From Limonium bicolor (lineage: Eukaryota; Streptophyta; Magnoliopsida; Caryophyllales; Plumbaginaceae): a stretch of DNA of 64,000 nucleotides. The translations under genes and the position numbers were made by a program. Below the pieces are notes generated by a model that saw nothing but the letters and a program-made list of their open reading frames with translations, searched no databases and was not told the origin of the DNA. Positions 23,321 to 36,300 of the stretch are shown here, one piece after another (within the stretch, counting starts at the first letter, position 1; every line of letters begins with the position of its first letter). The stretch lies in the NCBI GenBank assembly GCA_023374045.1, contig CM041778.1:290447533-290511532 (forward strand), in the 5' to 3' direction.

Positions 23321-24029
23321 AAAAAGGCACTTAGCGTATGTTTTACGTATTAAGTACGTAAACTATAATGTGCATAGCACAAAAGAATTTGTTTTGATGA
23401 CTGGTACTTATGTTACAAAAACATATGTATTCATTCATTGTGTAATTATGGTTATTGTGCACAAGAGATGCAAAAATACCGTGTATACGAATATAATTAT
23501 CTTGTAACTCTAGTGTGAGAATGCAAGTGAGAAAGGAGTAGAGGAACTCTAGGGGGGAGGAATTAGAATCCCAGTGATATATGTCTATTTGAGATTATAC
23601 ATTAGACATGGCATTATGATGCATGAGTCGATATAAAACCGATGTCCATGAGATATGATGAGATACGAGTCGGTATGAAACCGACGTGGAACCTAGTAGG
23701 AATTGCATTTCCTAGGTGATTTGTTTTAAGGTGAATTGAGAGTGATTGATGGACTGAGTTCCATCCAATGGATATGTATTGCTATGTCTTTATGACTAGA
23801 ATGATTAAAAAGATAGAAAATGGTAAATGATTGAATTATCTGATTGGTAGAAACTGAAATGGGAAGTTGAACTTGATTTACTAGTGATCAAGGGAAACAG
23901 AATAAAAATTGGGGTGATCACATTAGGGTTGAATGATTCTTGAAGCTCCCTGTAAGTGGTCACAAGTAATCCTGTTAGGATAGATGCAATTAGCATGAAC
24001 TGGGTTTAGATCGGTATTGTACTGTTATA

Positions 24030-24235
24030 TATGTTTGTGCTGTACTGGCATGTACACACGTGGTATTGTAGTGTTATGTATCCTGTTTGTGTACTACTGT
24101 TATTTATGTTGGTGTGGTACTGGTATGTACACACGTTGAATTGTACTGTGATGTACGTTTGTGTTGTACTGGTACGTACACACGTTTGGTAAGTGTTTTG
24201 TTGATTAGTTGGTGTTGTACTGGTATGTACACACT
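24030..24235 (+). repeat. Tandem repeats in 3' region of element B
   Basis: Four imperfect units of about 50-70 bp, each with TACTGGTATGTACACACG (variants GGCATG, GGTACG). Each contains a near-palindromic GTACACAC/GTGTGTAC-like block. Confidence 0.75.
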
Positions 24236-24340
24236 GACTGGATTAACTTTAAGCTGCAGGGTTATATAGATAATGACCTGGGCACATGATATGTCTAAAT
24301 GACTTACAATATTAGATACACCAACTTTGTGGGCAAAGTT

Positions 24341-24357
24341 CTTTAAGGGGGGTAGAT
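24341..24357 (+). promoter_or_regulatory. Polypurine tract of element B
   Basis: CTTTAAGGGGGGTAGAT abuts the 3' LTR start TGAAATACC, as in element A. Confidence 0.85.
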
Positions 24358-26295
24358 TGAAATACCTCAGACTTAAATATGGTGATTAAATTATTCTAAT
24401 ATGATTTTTAGGGGCCTAATAGTGTCTAAAGAATATCGGTAAAGAAAATAAAACCAAAAGAAAAGAGCAAACGCTTAAAAAGCGTAAAACATAAAAGTGA
24501 GTGTTACGTAACCATAGGAGGTATATGACTTCAAATAGGGGATTAGAAGGATTCATAGGGATTAATTATGCCTAAATAATATATGGAAACAATTCTAGAA
24601 GAAAACAGATCCATAATGGGTTAAAAACGCAAATGAGGCTTTAAAGCACGTTTTTCAAGAAAACCCAGAAATGTGACTTTTAGTAGTCAAATGGAACCGT
24701 AAAAATTATAGTTGATCATATAACTATAATTAAACATTAATGGAAGCCTAAGAACCATCTAAATTAAAGAAACGAGAAAAATCAGGAAAGCGAGCCCGCT
24801 TAGTGAATAGTACTAAAACTGGGAGTTTAGGAGCGCTTCTTGTAAAAAGACGAAAACGCCCCAGCTTAATTACTTTAGTGGAGCCAGTTTTATTAGTAGT
24901 TAAGCCCCATCTCTATTAATAAGCTAGCATGAAAAGGTAAGGAAGAAAAGTCAAAAAGGAAAAAGTACAAAAACTACTTTTTCCCTCAATTTCCTCACTT
25001 TTTCCTCCTCTCTCTCCTACCTCTTTTTCTTCCCCACCGTTTATTCTCTTCTTCCTCCCCTGGCTGGAGATTTCTTCGTCCCTTTCATGGCTTCTCCTCC
25101 TTCATCCTTATGCCCAAGCCACATCATGCTCCAAATCCTTTAATAAACACATATTCTTACTCCTCCCATCAAGGGCTACCCTTCCCTCTTTTCAAAATAT
25201 CAAAGGGATGAAGTTGACTTCCATGGGTAAAAGAAACCATAAAAATCCATTTCTCCTTCGTTCTCTATGTGACCGAAAATTTGGTCCTTAAGGTGTCTTG
25301 TTCTCTTCTTTGTATGAGCATTGTTCCAAGCTCCAAAAGCTTATTGGGATCCTTCCTTGATTCAAGACAAAAACCTAATTATAGAGCTCCAAAGCTAAAT
25401 CCCTAAAATTTGTGCTTTAAGCCCTCTTCATGAATTCTAGGGTTATTTCAAGGGTTTAAGAGTTTAATTAGTTCTCATTGTATTCCCTTGGATGTTTTTC
25501 TAGTGAGTTGGCAATGATATTGCCAATGACCGAAAATCAAGAGAATTGGAGAGGAGAAAGAAGAGGAGAATTAAAAAGGAAATACTTGGGAGTTTAAGGA
25601 AAGAAATCTTCCTTAATGTTGATCCTTAATGCTTTTATGATTGTGGGATGGGAAATTAAATGAATGAAACAAAAAATATGAGTTTGAATGTGGTTGGTTG
25701 ATATAAGAGGAAATTGTAGCCGTGTTTAATGCATTAGTAGGTGGTTGGGTGATTTATGGGCCTCGGAGCCAAGTGATTTAAGTTATGCATTGTATTGTGA
25801 TTGATGGAGTTTTTGAATGAATTGTGTGCTGGTAGAATCCTTTATGGATTTGGTTAGTTGAGCTTGAATTGTGTTTGCTTGCGTTGAATTATGAAAAGTC
25901 TTGGGATTATTGTTATGATTATGTTGAGCTTGTGTGCTGATAGTGCCCAATATTGGGTATGGCTAGTGAATGTATCTAGGGTTGAAAATAATGCATTTTT
26001 GGCATGCTAGGATTGTAGGGATATTATGGCGAAATTTCTGTAGGAAACTGAGTGTTTAATGTGATTATAAGAGGTTGGAAAACATAAGTGTGGTTAGGAG
26101 AAAGTAGAGTGTAAATGAGTGGTTAAGCTAACCAAGATCTAGAGTTTAAGAGTTGGAAAGATTGGTGCAAAAACTTCAGCAAAAATGTTGTAGGAAAGTC
26201 TTGGTTTTACTAAAGGTGAACTAAGGTGTGTAACCTTGAAAATAAAGAGTGAACTTGGGAACTAGAGATGAAAATATCCAAGATGTATTTGGTAT
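24358..26295 (+). repeat. 3' LTR of element B, first fragment
   Basis: Starts TGAAATACC. The part from 25686 aligns with 7096 onward; the part before it matches B sequence lying left of element A, outside the window. It is interrupted at 26295 by solo LTR S1, whose left target duplication is GGTAT (26291-26295). Confidence 0.88.
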
Positions 26296-29200
26296 TGAAA
26301 TACCCCAAACCTAGTTATGTTTTTTAAACACTAAAATAAGGTGTAGTAAGACTAAAAAGAGTCTTAGAAATATTAGTAAGCAATTTAAATCATAGGAAAC
26401 ACAAAATGTGCTTTAAGGTCAATAAAGGCTAAAATGTGCTTTAAGCTTGGGATAAGATTAGGTAAGACCCAATGAACTTACCAAGGCCTTATTTATATAC
26501 TAATGAACATATTAAATCAATTACCAAAGAAAACCAAGCTTGAAAACAAGTTAAAACACAAAATGTGCTTTAAGGAGTCTTAAAGCACATTTTTTGGAAA
26601 ATTGTCTTGTAAATGAGTTTTGAATGGCTAAATGTCCATCATTACTCTTTAATTAACATGTGTACTATAGCATCACATTTGGAAGTCTATATCAATGGGA
26701 AATCAAAAATTTCACATCTATGTGCCTTGTTTTTATGAATAGTAACTTTAATAGCTAGTTTGTAACATATGTTATTATAAGTAATTAAATTGGTAAATAA
26801 AGACTAAAATACCCCTTATGTAATAAAGGGGGCCGGTTTTCTTATGGGATGACTCATCCCCTTGTTAATTGATAAGATAGAAAAAAAATAGCAAAAGTAA
26901 ATAGTTACTTTACTTAAATATCTAAACAACTTACCTTTTCCCTTCATTCTCTCTTTCCTTCTTGCTTTCCCACCGTCTCCAACACTTCACCTTCTCCCTT
27001 CTTGCTCTCTCTCACGGTAATACACCACCACCATCAAAACTCCATCTTTGACCACTTGTAATTCCTAGCTCACTTAACCAAATAAAAAACAAACACCACC
27101 ATTCTCTTCCTCTCATCAAGCTCTTCATTCATACCTTCTCAAAACTTCAAGACCACCATTTCGGTGCCATGTAGTTCCACCATTGAAGGAGCTTGAGCTT
27201 ATATTTCTACATATTATTGATCTCCTTTACTTCTAGGTAAGGAATCTCAAAGAAAAATGATGTTTCATCCATGTTTTTATCTTGACCGAGAATCACCATT
27301 AATGGTGCTCATTATATTGCTTTGTTCTAGCTTCATTCCAACCTTTCAAGGTCTAGGTGGAGTCCTCTCTTGATAGATATTCAAACTCTCTTCAAATACC
27401 AAGGTAAAACAACTATCTTAATGCTTTTGAAACAATGTAAAACCTAGGGTTTACAATGAGATGAAGCATAAAGCTTGTATACTCATTATGTCATTTGTAT
27501 AATGTTTAGAAGTTGACAAGAAACTAAAAAGCCTTGCCAATTTAGTCAAGGAAACAAGAAACAAGTTTGTGAGGGAAAAGAGGTAAATATGCTAACCTAA
27601 TGTGGTTTAAAGTCTTTGGAGAAATGAGATCATATTGCTTGTTAAAAATGATCTAAGGAGCCAATGGTGAATGACTTAGAAGAATGCTCTCAAGGGCTTA
27701 GTAAAAGGCATATGTATTGTTGAGTGTATTTGCAGGTCAAAGGCAAATATATTGTGGAAATTCAGTGTTTAAGATTTATGCATCTTAAGGCCTAAGAGCC
27801 ATGTTATTTTAAGGGCCTAAGTGCCATGCAATTTAAATTATGCACTATATTGTGATGTAGTGCTAAATGTGTGAAGTTTGTGTATAAGAATGTGTTTGAT
27901 GGATTTTAGTGTTCTTGGTTGTTTGATGGTGAAGACAATGTGTCTTGGTTTAGTAATGATCTAGGAGAGTTCATGTCAAAATTTAGGTAATAAACAAGAA
28001 GTTCTAAGGGCTTTAAATGAGTTGGTAAATTAGGAAATGTTTAGAATGGTTAAGTGATCAACTAGTGGAAGAAACATGCATTTAGGTGTTTAAAGATGTA
28101 AAAAGGGCTTAGGCAATGTTCTAGAGGATTTAGAATGCAAAAGAAGGTTTTGGGACATTTCAAGATCATGGTGAGATTGTATTTAGAACTTGTGTATTGT
28201 TGGTGAGAAAGGGATGAAGTGATTTGTTGCTTGAGAAGCTATAAACTTGTAAAGATGTTCAAGGAGTTGTTTAGAAAGAAAAGATGCTTGGGAGATGATG
28301 TAGTAGTGGTGAGGAAACATTGTTGGCATAGTGGTTATCATAGGTATGAAACACCACTTGGAAAACTAAGGAGAAAATATCATAAGTGTAGGAATTTTGG
28401 TATGAAGTGAGTAAGTGTCTAAGGAGATAGAAAATGAGTTTCATGGATGTTGTATGAGGGTGTAAGTGTACCAAATGATGTTAGGAAACATTATGAGGCT
28501 TTAGGAGAAGTTGGTGAAAATTGGTTAAGTGTTTAAGGGCTTGGAAAGTGAGTGTTTTGGCTTGTCCGAACATCCGTCCGGACATGGACGTTTGGACAGG
28601 CCCTGTTGCGTAAAAATTCCCAGAGTCTCGAACTGTGTCCGAACTTCGGAAGTCCGGACACAGGTTCGGACACAAGAGGTTTTACTTTGAAATTTTTCTC
28701 GACCCATGTCCGAACTTCCGAAGTCCGGACACATGTTCGGACATGCGTCTGTATTCAGTTTTAAGTCACGGCTTGCGTCCGAACTTGGGAAGTCCGGACA
28801 CAAGTTCGGACATGCCACTGTTTTGGCCAAAAATGTTATTTAAGGTTAGAAAAAGTTGTCTAAAAATGGTGATTAGTTAGTAATGAAGATATGAGGTTAA
28901 TTAAGACATGTTAGGAGTGTTATAATGGCAATTAAAATGGTGAAAAGTAATAACAAGTGTGAAAGTAAAATAACTAGAAATGTAAAGTAATAAACTACTG
29001 ACGAACTAGTACGTTTAATTAACCGACGTTATTAATCATGTACAGGGGTGACCTACGGTGGAAACAAACCGAAGCAAGGACCAAGGTATGGTTTTCTTGC
29101 TGTCTGTTGCCTACCGGTTTACACCGGCTTGTGTGTTGTTTGTTTTTCTGTGTGTTAATGACCTTGTAAGATTAAACCATGTAAAGAGTTTACACTTGTT

Positions 29201-30229
29201 AAATATTATTATGTTGTTAAGTATGACTCTCTCTTCCCTTGTGTGTGTCTAACAAGACTTGACCTATTATTGTGAATTGTTTATTGAGTTCAATGATGAA
29301 CTACTAACAAGTGCTAACGGGGGAAGTGAGGAGTCCGGTCTGTTCCGGCCACGCGTGTGAGTATGGGAGTCGATGTCATAACCGGTTCGATTCTCTTTGT
29401 ATGTTATGGTTGTTTTCCAATTTGGTTTCCAACCTTCCCTTTAGCTTAACCAAGGCTATTTTACTGACTCACGTCGGGCCACAGGGGCATACTATGTGTT
29501 GTTTCGGTGTGCTTGGGTGACTATATCCGAGGCACCTTGTGTTATGTTATCCGTTCAATCTAACAGGACGGTAACGAGTTATGTAACGAGCTTGGCATGA
29601 GCATGGCAACATTCTCTAGGCTCTCCATGGGAACTAATTGTGTTGGTTCTCTTCCTTAAAGGAATTGTTCTTGTGTGATATGTGTGATGTTGTGTACAAT
29701 ACCCATGTTATGATATATGAATAAGTTGTGTGTTTTAAAATGAATGCCATGTCACCATGACAATTAGTTGCGCGTATCCCGGTAGCCGATGGGCTGAGCG
29801 TTAACCATACCAGCCAAGGGTTGCTGACCCCCTCGGGGGCTCCATATTTCTTTTACTGCAGAATGAGGATCGAAGAAGCGGAATGGCTTTAGATTCTAGG
29901 ATGCAGGATTACTTTTGATTACTTTTGGATGTTGAGCCCGGGATGTGCCTGTGCTCCCGTGGCATTATATATTTTGGTTGTGAACAATTTACAGTGATGG
30001 TTTACAGTGAAGGATGTAAGTAAATACTCGGTATTATGTTTATGTATATGTGGTTATTAGTTCTTTACTCGGGATTCTGATCATCAGACCGATACACTTG
30101 TATTTATCCAGCCTTGTTAACCACGTGGGTGGTTGACGGTGTTGTAGCACCAATCGTTTAGTTATTGTTTAGTTGTTTAAATTCCGCTGCGATTTCAAGT
30201 AATGTTATGTGCGTAGTAGGGGTGTTACA
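26296..30229 (+). mobile_element. S1: solo Tekay-like LTR (3.93 kb) with exact TSD
   Basis: Starts TGAAATACCCC and ends GGGGTGTTACA, flanked by GGTAT on both sides (26291-26295, 30230-30234). The B 5' LTR (about 7690-7705) has the unfilled site. No PBS, PPT or coding sequence lies inside, so it arose by recombination between two LTRs. It is related to S2. It contains donor-like AAGGTAAAA at about 27400 and an acceptor-like TTTGCAG at about 27733, a four-unit hairpin array (28563-28812) and a typical LTR 3' end. Confidence 0.93.
28563..28812 (+). repeat. Four-unit hairpin array in S1, about 71-bp period
   Basis: Units at 28563-28598, 28636-28672, 28707-28743 and 28776-28812 are 36-37 bp and start 73, 71 and 69 bp apart. 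Outer arms are TGTCCGAAC and GTTCGGACA; the interior holds AAGTCCGGACAC, allowing alternative pairings. Reading frames on both strands here are repeat translations. Confidence 0.9.
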
Positions 30230-32555
30230 GGTATGGTCAAATGGTTGGGAGAAGGGTGAAAAGCTGTCATGGGGATGTTCTGGAGTGCACTAGAAGGTAT
30301 AAGTGTTGAAAATTAGAATCTAAATTTGTGGAATTGATCAAGAATTGAATGAGAGGTTTGGCCAATGATTTAAGTAGTGTTTAGGGTGTTATAATATGTT
30401 TAGAAACACGTGGAATGATTGGAAATGATTTGGGTAGGAAATAAGGGTTGAATGGCAATTGAAAAATGGCAACTTAACAGCTTTTTTGCAGGGTCTAGGA
30501 CCTAGCCCTTGGATAAGGTCCCGGACCACACCTTAAAATGAGCCTAAAATCACCTACAAGGGTTGGTCCAAGACTTGGGATAGGTACAAAGTCCCAGACC
30601 AGTATGGAAATTCACCCGAAATTGACATAGAGCATTGGTCCGGGAGTAGGGACCCGGACCATGTGCAGATTTCAACCGTGAGTGTTTATAGGCCTTAAAT
30701 GATGGGGAATTGAATGGTAATGATATTAGATGATGATTAAGAATTGTTTGATGACAAGTAAAGGTCATTAGGAGTATAACACAAGTGTAAGATTGAATGT
30801 GAAAGTTGAGAACCTAAGAACACTTGAGCAAAGTTAAGAGTAACGGGGCAACGGGGCTAAATACGGGTGCACTAGTCGTTAATTACAGTAATGCCTTAAT
30901 GTTAATTAAAACGGTTGTAATGTAACCAGTTTTTCGGGAATTACCTGAGGAGCGTGAGATGACGCGTTAGAGTAAATCCTCGGTGACAAGTATTGTTTTC
31001 TTGCAACTTGTGTCCTGACGTGTTACGCTCAGCTTGTGTGTTGCTTGCTATGTGTGCCGACTTAATAAGATAAAAGCACGAAAAAGTTAGCTGCATTTGA
31101 TGTATATATATATATATCTTGATGCATGCTGTGTGAAGTAACCATTCTTGCTTGAATGCGTGGTCTAACTGTGCGTTGTAGACCGACTTGAAAATTATTA
31201 GTGGTTGGTTAGTGACTCGTAGAGTGAGTCAAACCGTGAATTAATTGAATGTGAGAAAACACATGAGAACTATCAATTAGAGAACACGATAACTCACACT
31301 TATGAATGTACTCAAAATGAGAAAAGCGATACACGTGACTAGTGAACTCCCTTATAAGGATTAGTCGACCTCCTATATAAGGGTGTGACTTAATGTGAGA
31401 AAACATCAAAACTTCTAAGTAAAGGAAGTATAGGGGCAACCCTTAAATCGGTGTATACAACGAATTAGGAAAACCTCTTAAAGTTGTGAGATGGCATCAA
31501 GGAAGAGGAAACAACATAGGGTTTGTTTCTAATTTTGTGGTCAAACTTCCTTGTTACAGGGCCGTGTGCCATATAGTAGTGCCCTGCGGGGCCGTGTGCC
31601 ACACAGTGGTACTCGATTGGAGTGAGACTGGCAGAGCTTACCCATCTAAAGAGGTAAGCTGGGTATTATGGGCTTGGTAAGAGGAAACATGAGAGAATGT
31701 TTCTAATTCTGTGTTGAGAGTCTAAAGCCCTGCGGTGAGATCTATATGTGTCTCTGCCCGGAGGCATAATAGGCTTAACTTAAGAATTATTCAAGAGAAG
31801 AATAATTGAGAAAACTAGATAAGGACAGAGAGTGCCTGAGAATCTAGAAGGTAAGTAACATTATTCGGTTGAAATGGATAAGTGAGTGAATAATGAGAAT
31901 GAGACTTACTTGAGATGGGGTTTCTCAAGGCTTTAAGAACAAGGTAATTAAGTCTTATGAACTTGATGTGATATCCTTATTGGTTGTATTCTATTGCTTG
32001 AATACTTGTTGATTGCGGGCATGTTGTATGTTTATTGAACTTCATGTTTTGATTTAATTTAAATCAATCGCATGTTAAGATGGGAATTAGTTGGGTGTGA
32101 CCCGGTAGTAGCGGGTTGCACGTCTATCATACCAGCAAAGGTGTTGAGCCCCTTTGGGGCCACCCATTCTTTTTCAGGAACGTTGGAGCCGATTACCATT
32201 CGAGAGTAGGACAGGGATAGCGGTTAAGCATGGGTAACTGGTAGATACATTTTTAATTTTATGTATTGGTAGGGTAAGTGGCATAGAGTATGTAAGACTC
32301 GGTTTATGGGATTGTAAGTATTGAGTATTATAGTGACTCAGTTTAGAATTGAAAAGAGAATGTTATTGTATTTGTTTAAGTACTCGGTTATTCTGGTCCA
32401 TCAGACCGTTTCTGTATTTAATTTAGGCCTTGTTAGTCATGTTGGTGACAAACGGCATTGTTTCACCCGCCATAGTATTGGATTATCCGCTGTGAAGGTA
32501 ATCAAGTACGAGGAGATTAAGTGTTAATGACGAAATTAGTGGTAGGGGTGTCACA
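30230..32555 (+). repeat. 3' LTR of element B, second fragment
   Basis: Continues the B LTR after S1 and ends GGGGTGTCACA at 32555. Aligns with 7700-8867 and 17976-19152. Contains the B hairpin array (30491-30661) and a short AT repeat (31102-31118). Confidence 0.88.
30491..30661 (+). repeat. Three-unit hairpin array in element B 3' LTR
   Basis: Copies of the 5' LTR array: 30491-30528, 30564-30601 and 30636-30661, starting 73 and 72 bp apart. The GGACC arms remain paired in all three. Confidence 0.85.
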
Positions 32556-32605
32556 ACTAGTTTATAAACCGTGTCTCTTATGTATCTGATAATCTAATTT
32601 TTATA

Positions 32606-32869
32606 TCAACCTACAGAGCTCAGGAAACCCAAGCGGAGCCCCAGATCATAGACCTCTTTAGCTCTTATTAGATCAAATACCTGTTTCCGGATTGAGATTG
32701 GCAGACTAGCAAAGAAGATAACGCCTGATTTGGCTACATCAATGCTTTGCCTTGACGCTTCTCTAAAATCCTCTATAATATCCATAGAGCGTGTAACGTT
32801 ATCACGATTTGCTTGGACAAAAGGCACACAATCATCTGTGAAGAATAAGTTAGTGACATCGAAACCCAA
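32606..32869 (-). pseudogene. LINE (non-LTR) reverse transcriptase fragment
   Basis: An open frame on the minus strand resembles the middle of plant L1-type reverse transcriptase. NLFFTDDCVPF corresponds to the catalytic F-A-D-D box with Ala changed to Thr, and FREASRQSIDVAKSGVIFF to the usual ASGQ-(I/V)-N-x-x-KS segment. The tail resembles the YLGLPSLVG segment with changes. Only about 90 codons remain and no LINE ends are visible. It lies between the end of element B and the start of element C (32556-32913), so it may be older sequence into which these elements inserted. Confidence 0.75.
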
Positions 32870-34479
32870 GTCACGATAAGTGAATCACAGTTTAATTTTA
32901 GAAGCAGCAATACTGAAATACCCTGAACATTAATTACCTTGATTAATAAGGAATTAAATTAATGAAAAGTTAGTCATTGAAAAATAAAGACTAAAGAACC
33001 TTAATTCACTAAGGAATTGTATAAGCTCTAAACATACATATATAAATAAATATGTATAGTCCAAAATGGGCACCAAACCCCTACATGAAATAATGGACTA
33101 AAGAGAGAGCATTTGTAAGGAGAAAACAACTCCTAAAGCTAATTTAACATATAATACATTAATACATGATTTAAGATCATAATCATGTGAGATAAATATG
33201 TAACCCACAATACATTGTTACACCGAATAGTAAAGTATACCAATTAATCAATAACACAAAGAATACATGGGGAATACACTTAAGACAATGAAACAACATA
33301 TGTTATAACCTAACACATGAAATAAGTCCATTTGTACAACATTCAAGTCTTTAATATTATAAGACAAAGATGACTCATCAAACCCCCTAAAATCTCTAAG
33401 GTGGGCGGCAACGACATGAATAGTCCCCCATGAGTCATTAAAATTTGCTTTAAGGAGGGAAATATCAAGAATAAGTCATGACTCACCATTTCACTCATTA
33501 AGACAAAGTTAGTCAAAATCTCATTCCTTCCCTTATCTCTCATCTAGTCGAGAATACTCCTTCCTTTTATGAACTTCATCTTCTTCCCTTGTGTTCTTCA
33601 AGAACTCATCCATGGTGAACATGGTACATTGAGTTTCCATCACCCTCTCCACTCAAAACTTCCTTCTTCTTCATCTACAAGCCAAGGGGAGCATATACAT
33701 GCCTTCCTTTTGTTCAATACTGAAATTCCAGCACTATTTTATTAAGGAAATTTGGCAATCAAGCATGGAGAAGTGTTAGTAGCTCAACTCCACAAATATA
33801 AGGTAAAAATATGCTTTTAAGCACTAAACCATCATTTGACTTCATTATGGATGAATGTTAAGGCCTATCTAACTCATTTTTCTTAACTCTTTTCATACAC
33901 AAAAATGATGGTCTCTGTCCACCCTTTTGATGCCCGAAAATTGCCACATGTCTACCTAAGGTAAAGTGTTAAAAATCAAGGTTTTTCATGCCTAAACTTT
34001 GTTCTACACATTGATATGCCTAAGAACTCACTAGAGGTATTTTATTTAGCTTGGCTGAGTTTTTGAAGGGGAAAAACTCAATTTTGAGTCTTAAGGTAAG
34101 ATTACACTCTTTAGAGTTCCTTTTTGTGATTTAAAGCCTTAAATCTTCCTTCATGGTGTTAAGGTGTCGTAAGACCCTAACTTTGGCTTCATTCTATACC
34201 TTGTAACATGGCTGAAGAGGACTCCAAGAAATCCAAGGAGTTGGCCAAAATTTCAAAGAATTTAGGGGAGAAAAACTTATCTTAACCCACACTCCTAACA
34301 GAAGTTAGAAAAGCATTAGAGAAGAGATAGTAGAGATGAGACGAGGCATACCGGAGGCATCAGAGGTTTTGTGACCCCAAGCTCCACCAGTAAAGTGGTG
34401 ACTATCTTTACGCTTTGAGGAGTGCATTCCAGGAAATAGTAGTAGTACCCCACCCACTGCCACCCGTACCTCAATTACT

Positions 34480-34700
34480 GCCTAGTGGTGCAAATGATTA
34501 AAGAGCACCAAGGAGAAGAAAAGATTTCTTTGCTTGGGAAACCTGACTTGGCTGCTGAGAAATGGTATGACACCAAACTGAAAAAGAACATGTTTATAAA
34601 ATAAACCATTTAGAACAAGAAAGTCATGATAGCAGCATGCTATCTAGAGGACACTACCAACATTCGGTAGCAAGTAACAAAGAATTCTATTATAGAGGAA
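34480..34700 (+). pseudogene. gag: gag remnant of element C
   Basis: A frame reads KPDLAAEKWYDT and then, after in-frame stops, KKVMIAACYLEDTTNI. This parallels the Ty3/gypsy gag segment with consensus DP..AEEWL...EQKV..A.Y.L.G.A. Heavily mutated; no complete domain remains. Confidence 0.5.
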
Positions 34701-35048
34701 TAAACTCACAGGAAAATGGGTTGACTTGTTAGACAGTCAATGTAATCTGGTCCGATTAACAAAGAGAAAAACATTAGCAAGTGCGCTTGAAGTGCACGAA
34801 GTAAAGGAACAGTCAAGGCTGTATCACCATGATAAACATGTGGGGATGTTTATTAAGAATGAAGTAAGGAAAGACAAAAAAAAGTCTCCACGAATGGAGC
34901 AAGATGCTAATAAGGAATATATAATTAAGACTCATAAATAGACTACCCAAACCAAATGCGGGAGGAAATAGCTGACAAGACTACCCAGCATTGAAGAATT
35001 AAAAGGAAATGCCACAGCTGACATACCGTAGGGATAATTCCGCCCACA

Positions 35049-35125
35049 TGGCGCACTTGCCACAACAAGTGCTATAATAGTCACTCTACTAATGATTTAG
35101 ACTGCAAGGCGCACTTGTCACAACA
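35049..35125 (+). repeat. Short tandem duplication in element C
   Basis: GGCGCACTTG(C/T)CACAACAAG followed by TGC(T/C)(A/C)TAATAG occurs twice, 59 bp apart. The related place in B (about 20105) has one copy. Confidence 0.6.
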
Positions 35126-36281
35126 AGTGCCCTAATAGCTGATCAATTCGAGGGGACAATAATGCCTCGGAGATGGAATTCCTTGGTTGTAAAATTACTA
35201 TAAGAATTACAAGAACTTCCATAACCTAGAGAATCAAGAACTACAGATCTTTTCAAATAGGGACTCACACCCTTACGATTAGAAGGATATAGGGCTTGGA
35301 AAGCCCGACTACACAAGCTTAATGTTAAACCCCGACTATTAGTAATAATCACAACCTAAAGCTTGTAGCCACAGACCTATAACCCTACATTACCATTAAA
35401 TGCCAAAAACTACCCAGAAAGAAGTGCCAAGTCCTTCGGACAAGCACAACCACATCGAAAATGATGTAACCCTTAAGCAAGAGGGTGGAGATGTTATACA
35501 CATAACCGGTATCATTAACAATAATTTTAATCACCATAAGGGCGTAAGCCTTAAGAGAAGGTAACCTTGATGTCATTGAAGGACACAAGTCCATGAGTGC
35601 AAAGGTACCGTCACAGGCAACCTTCAACTCAATTAACGATAAACACTGATTAATATCAAATTGCTTAAGAGGACTTCTATTAAAGGAAGCATGATTTATC
35701 AACCTTTCCATGCAGTTAAATATCCATCAAAGATGTAACCTAATTGATTGATAGAGTTTAGAGAACTGGAAATTTATATCTGAAGTGACAGAAATGACCT
35801 ACGCGTGAGCAGGAGCTAAGAATAACAAGAGGCTTATTAAGCCATGAACCCACTACAACTTGTAGATACAAGTGGTTGTAAACCCTCTCAAATAATATGG
35901 GAGAATTACCAATAATGGCACTACTGACAGAGGAGAAATCCATCCTCGTATTACTACATAATGTAAACCCCACTGTTAGGGTGTTATGCCGTAAACACCT
36001 GTCGAAAGAAAGATAAGAAATCATGCCTATCGAGAAAGGGACCCATAGAACCTAGAAATGTCTTTGGGGACATCCCAATACTATTCGATTAAGGAGATTG
36101 ATAGCATAATAATTCAATAAAAATTATTGGAAACTAAGGATGCGATAGTCACCTGAAACAGACACTAAGAGTGTACTGAAATGAGATATGGGACGACCAC
36201 ACTTCAAAGGAGCTTGTGGGTTTGATAAACTTATTTATAAGTTATTAGTCAGGTAAATAGTAACATATCATTACGATACCC

Positions 36282-36300
36282 CATATATATATATATATAT
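36282..36300. repeat. AT microsatellite in element C
   Basis: About nine AT units after CCCC. The matching sequence in B (about 20605) lacks the expansion. Confidence 0.8.

Larger units (their letters stand above)
19170..24340 (+). pseudogene. Decayed internal (gag-pol) region of element B
   Basis: No frame encodes a recognisable domain over any length. Position and weak similarity show it descends from gag-pol. Around 22830-22960 short stretches line up with the integrase C-terminal part of element A (its RQKSY and KGVFHFGQKGK segments, 2310-2450). A GAGAATTCTTGG stretch near 23135 lines up with the start of the A chromodomain. From 20905 onward it aligns with element D (61003-64000). Short blocks also match element C: 20105 with 35049, 20500 with 36170, 21480 with 35860. 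Long reverse-strand frames at 21764-22591 are chance. Confidence 0.55.
7096..32555 (+). mobile_element. Element B: old Tekay-like LTR retrotransposon, host of A, N1 and S1
   Basis: Reassembled from five pieces: 5' LTR 7096-8867 plus 17976-19152, internal 19153-24357, and 3' LTR 24358-26295 plus 30235-32555. The first part of the 5' LTR lies left of A. The two LTRs align over their whole shared length at roughly 90 percent by eye, so B is older than its insertions. Each insertion into one LTR has an empty site in the other: A at 25681-25700, N1 at about 31470-31480, S1 at about 7690-7705. The PBS is a tRNA-iMet type. Internal coding capacity is lost. Confidence 0.85.

Noticed and set aside
28481..28880. 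Five overlapping frames rich in Cys/Pro/Ser repeats
   Set aside because: Translations of the S1 hairpin array.
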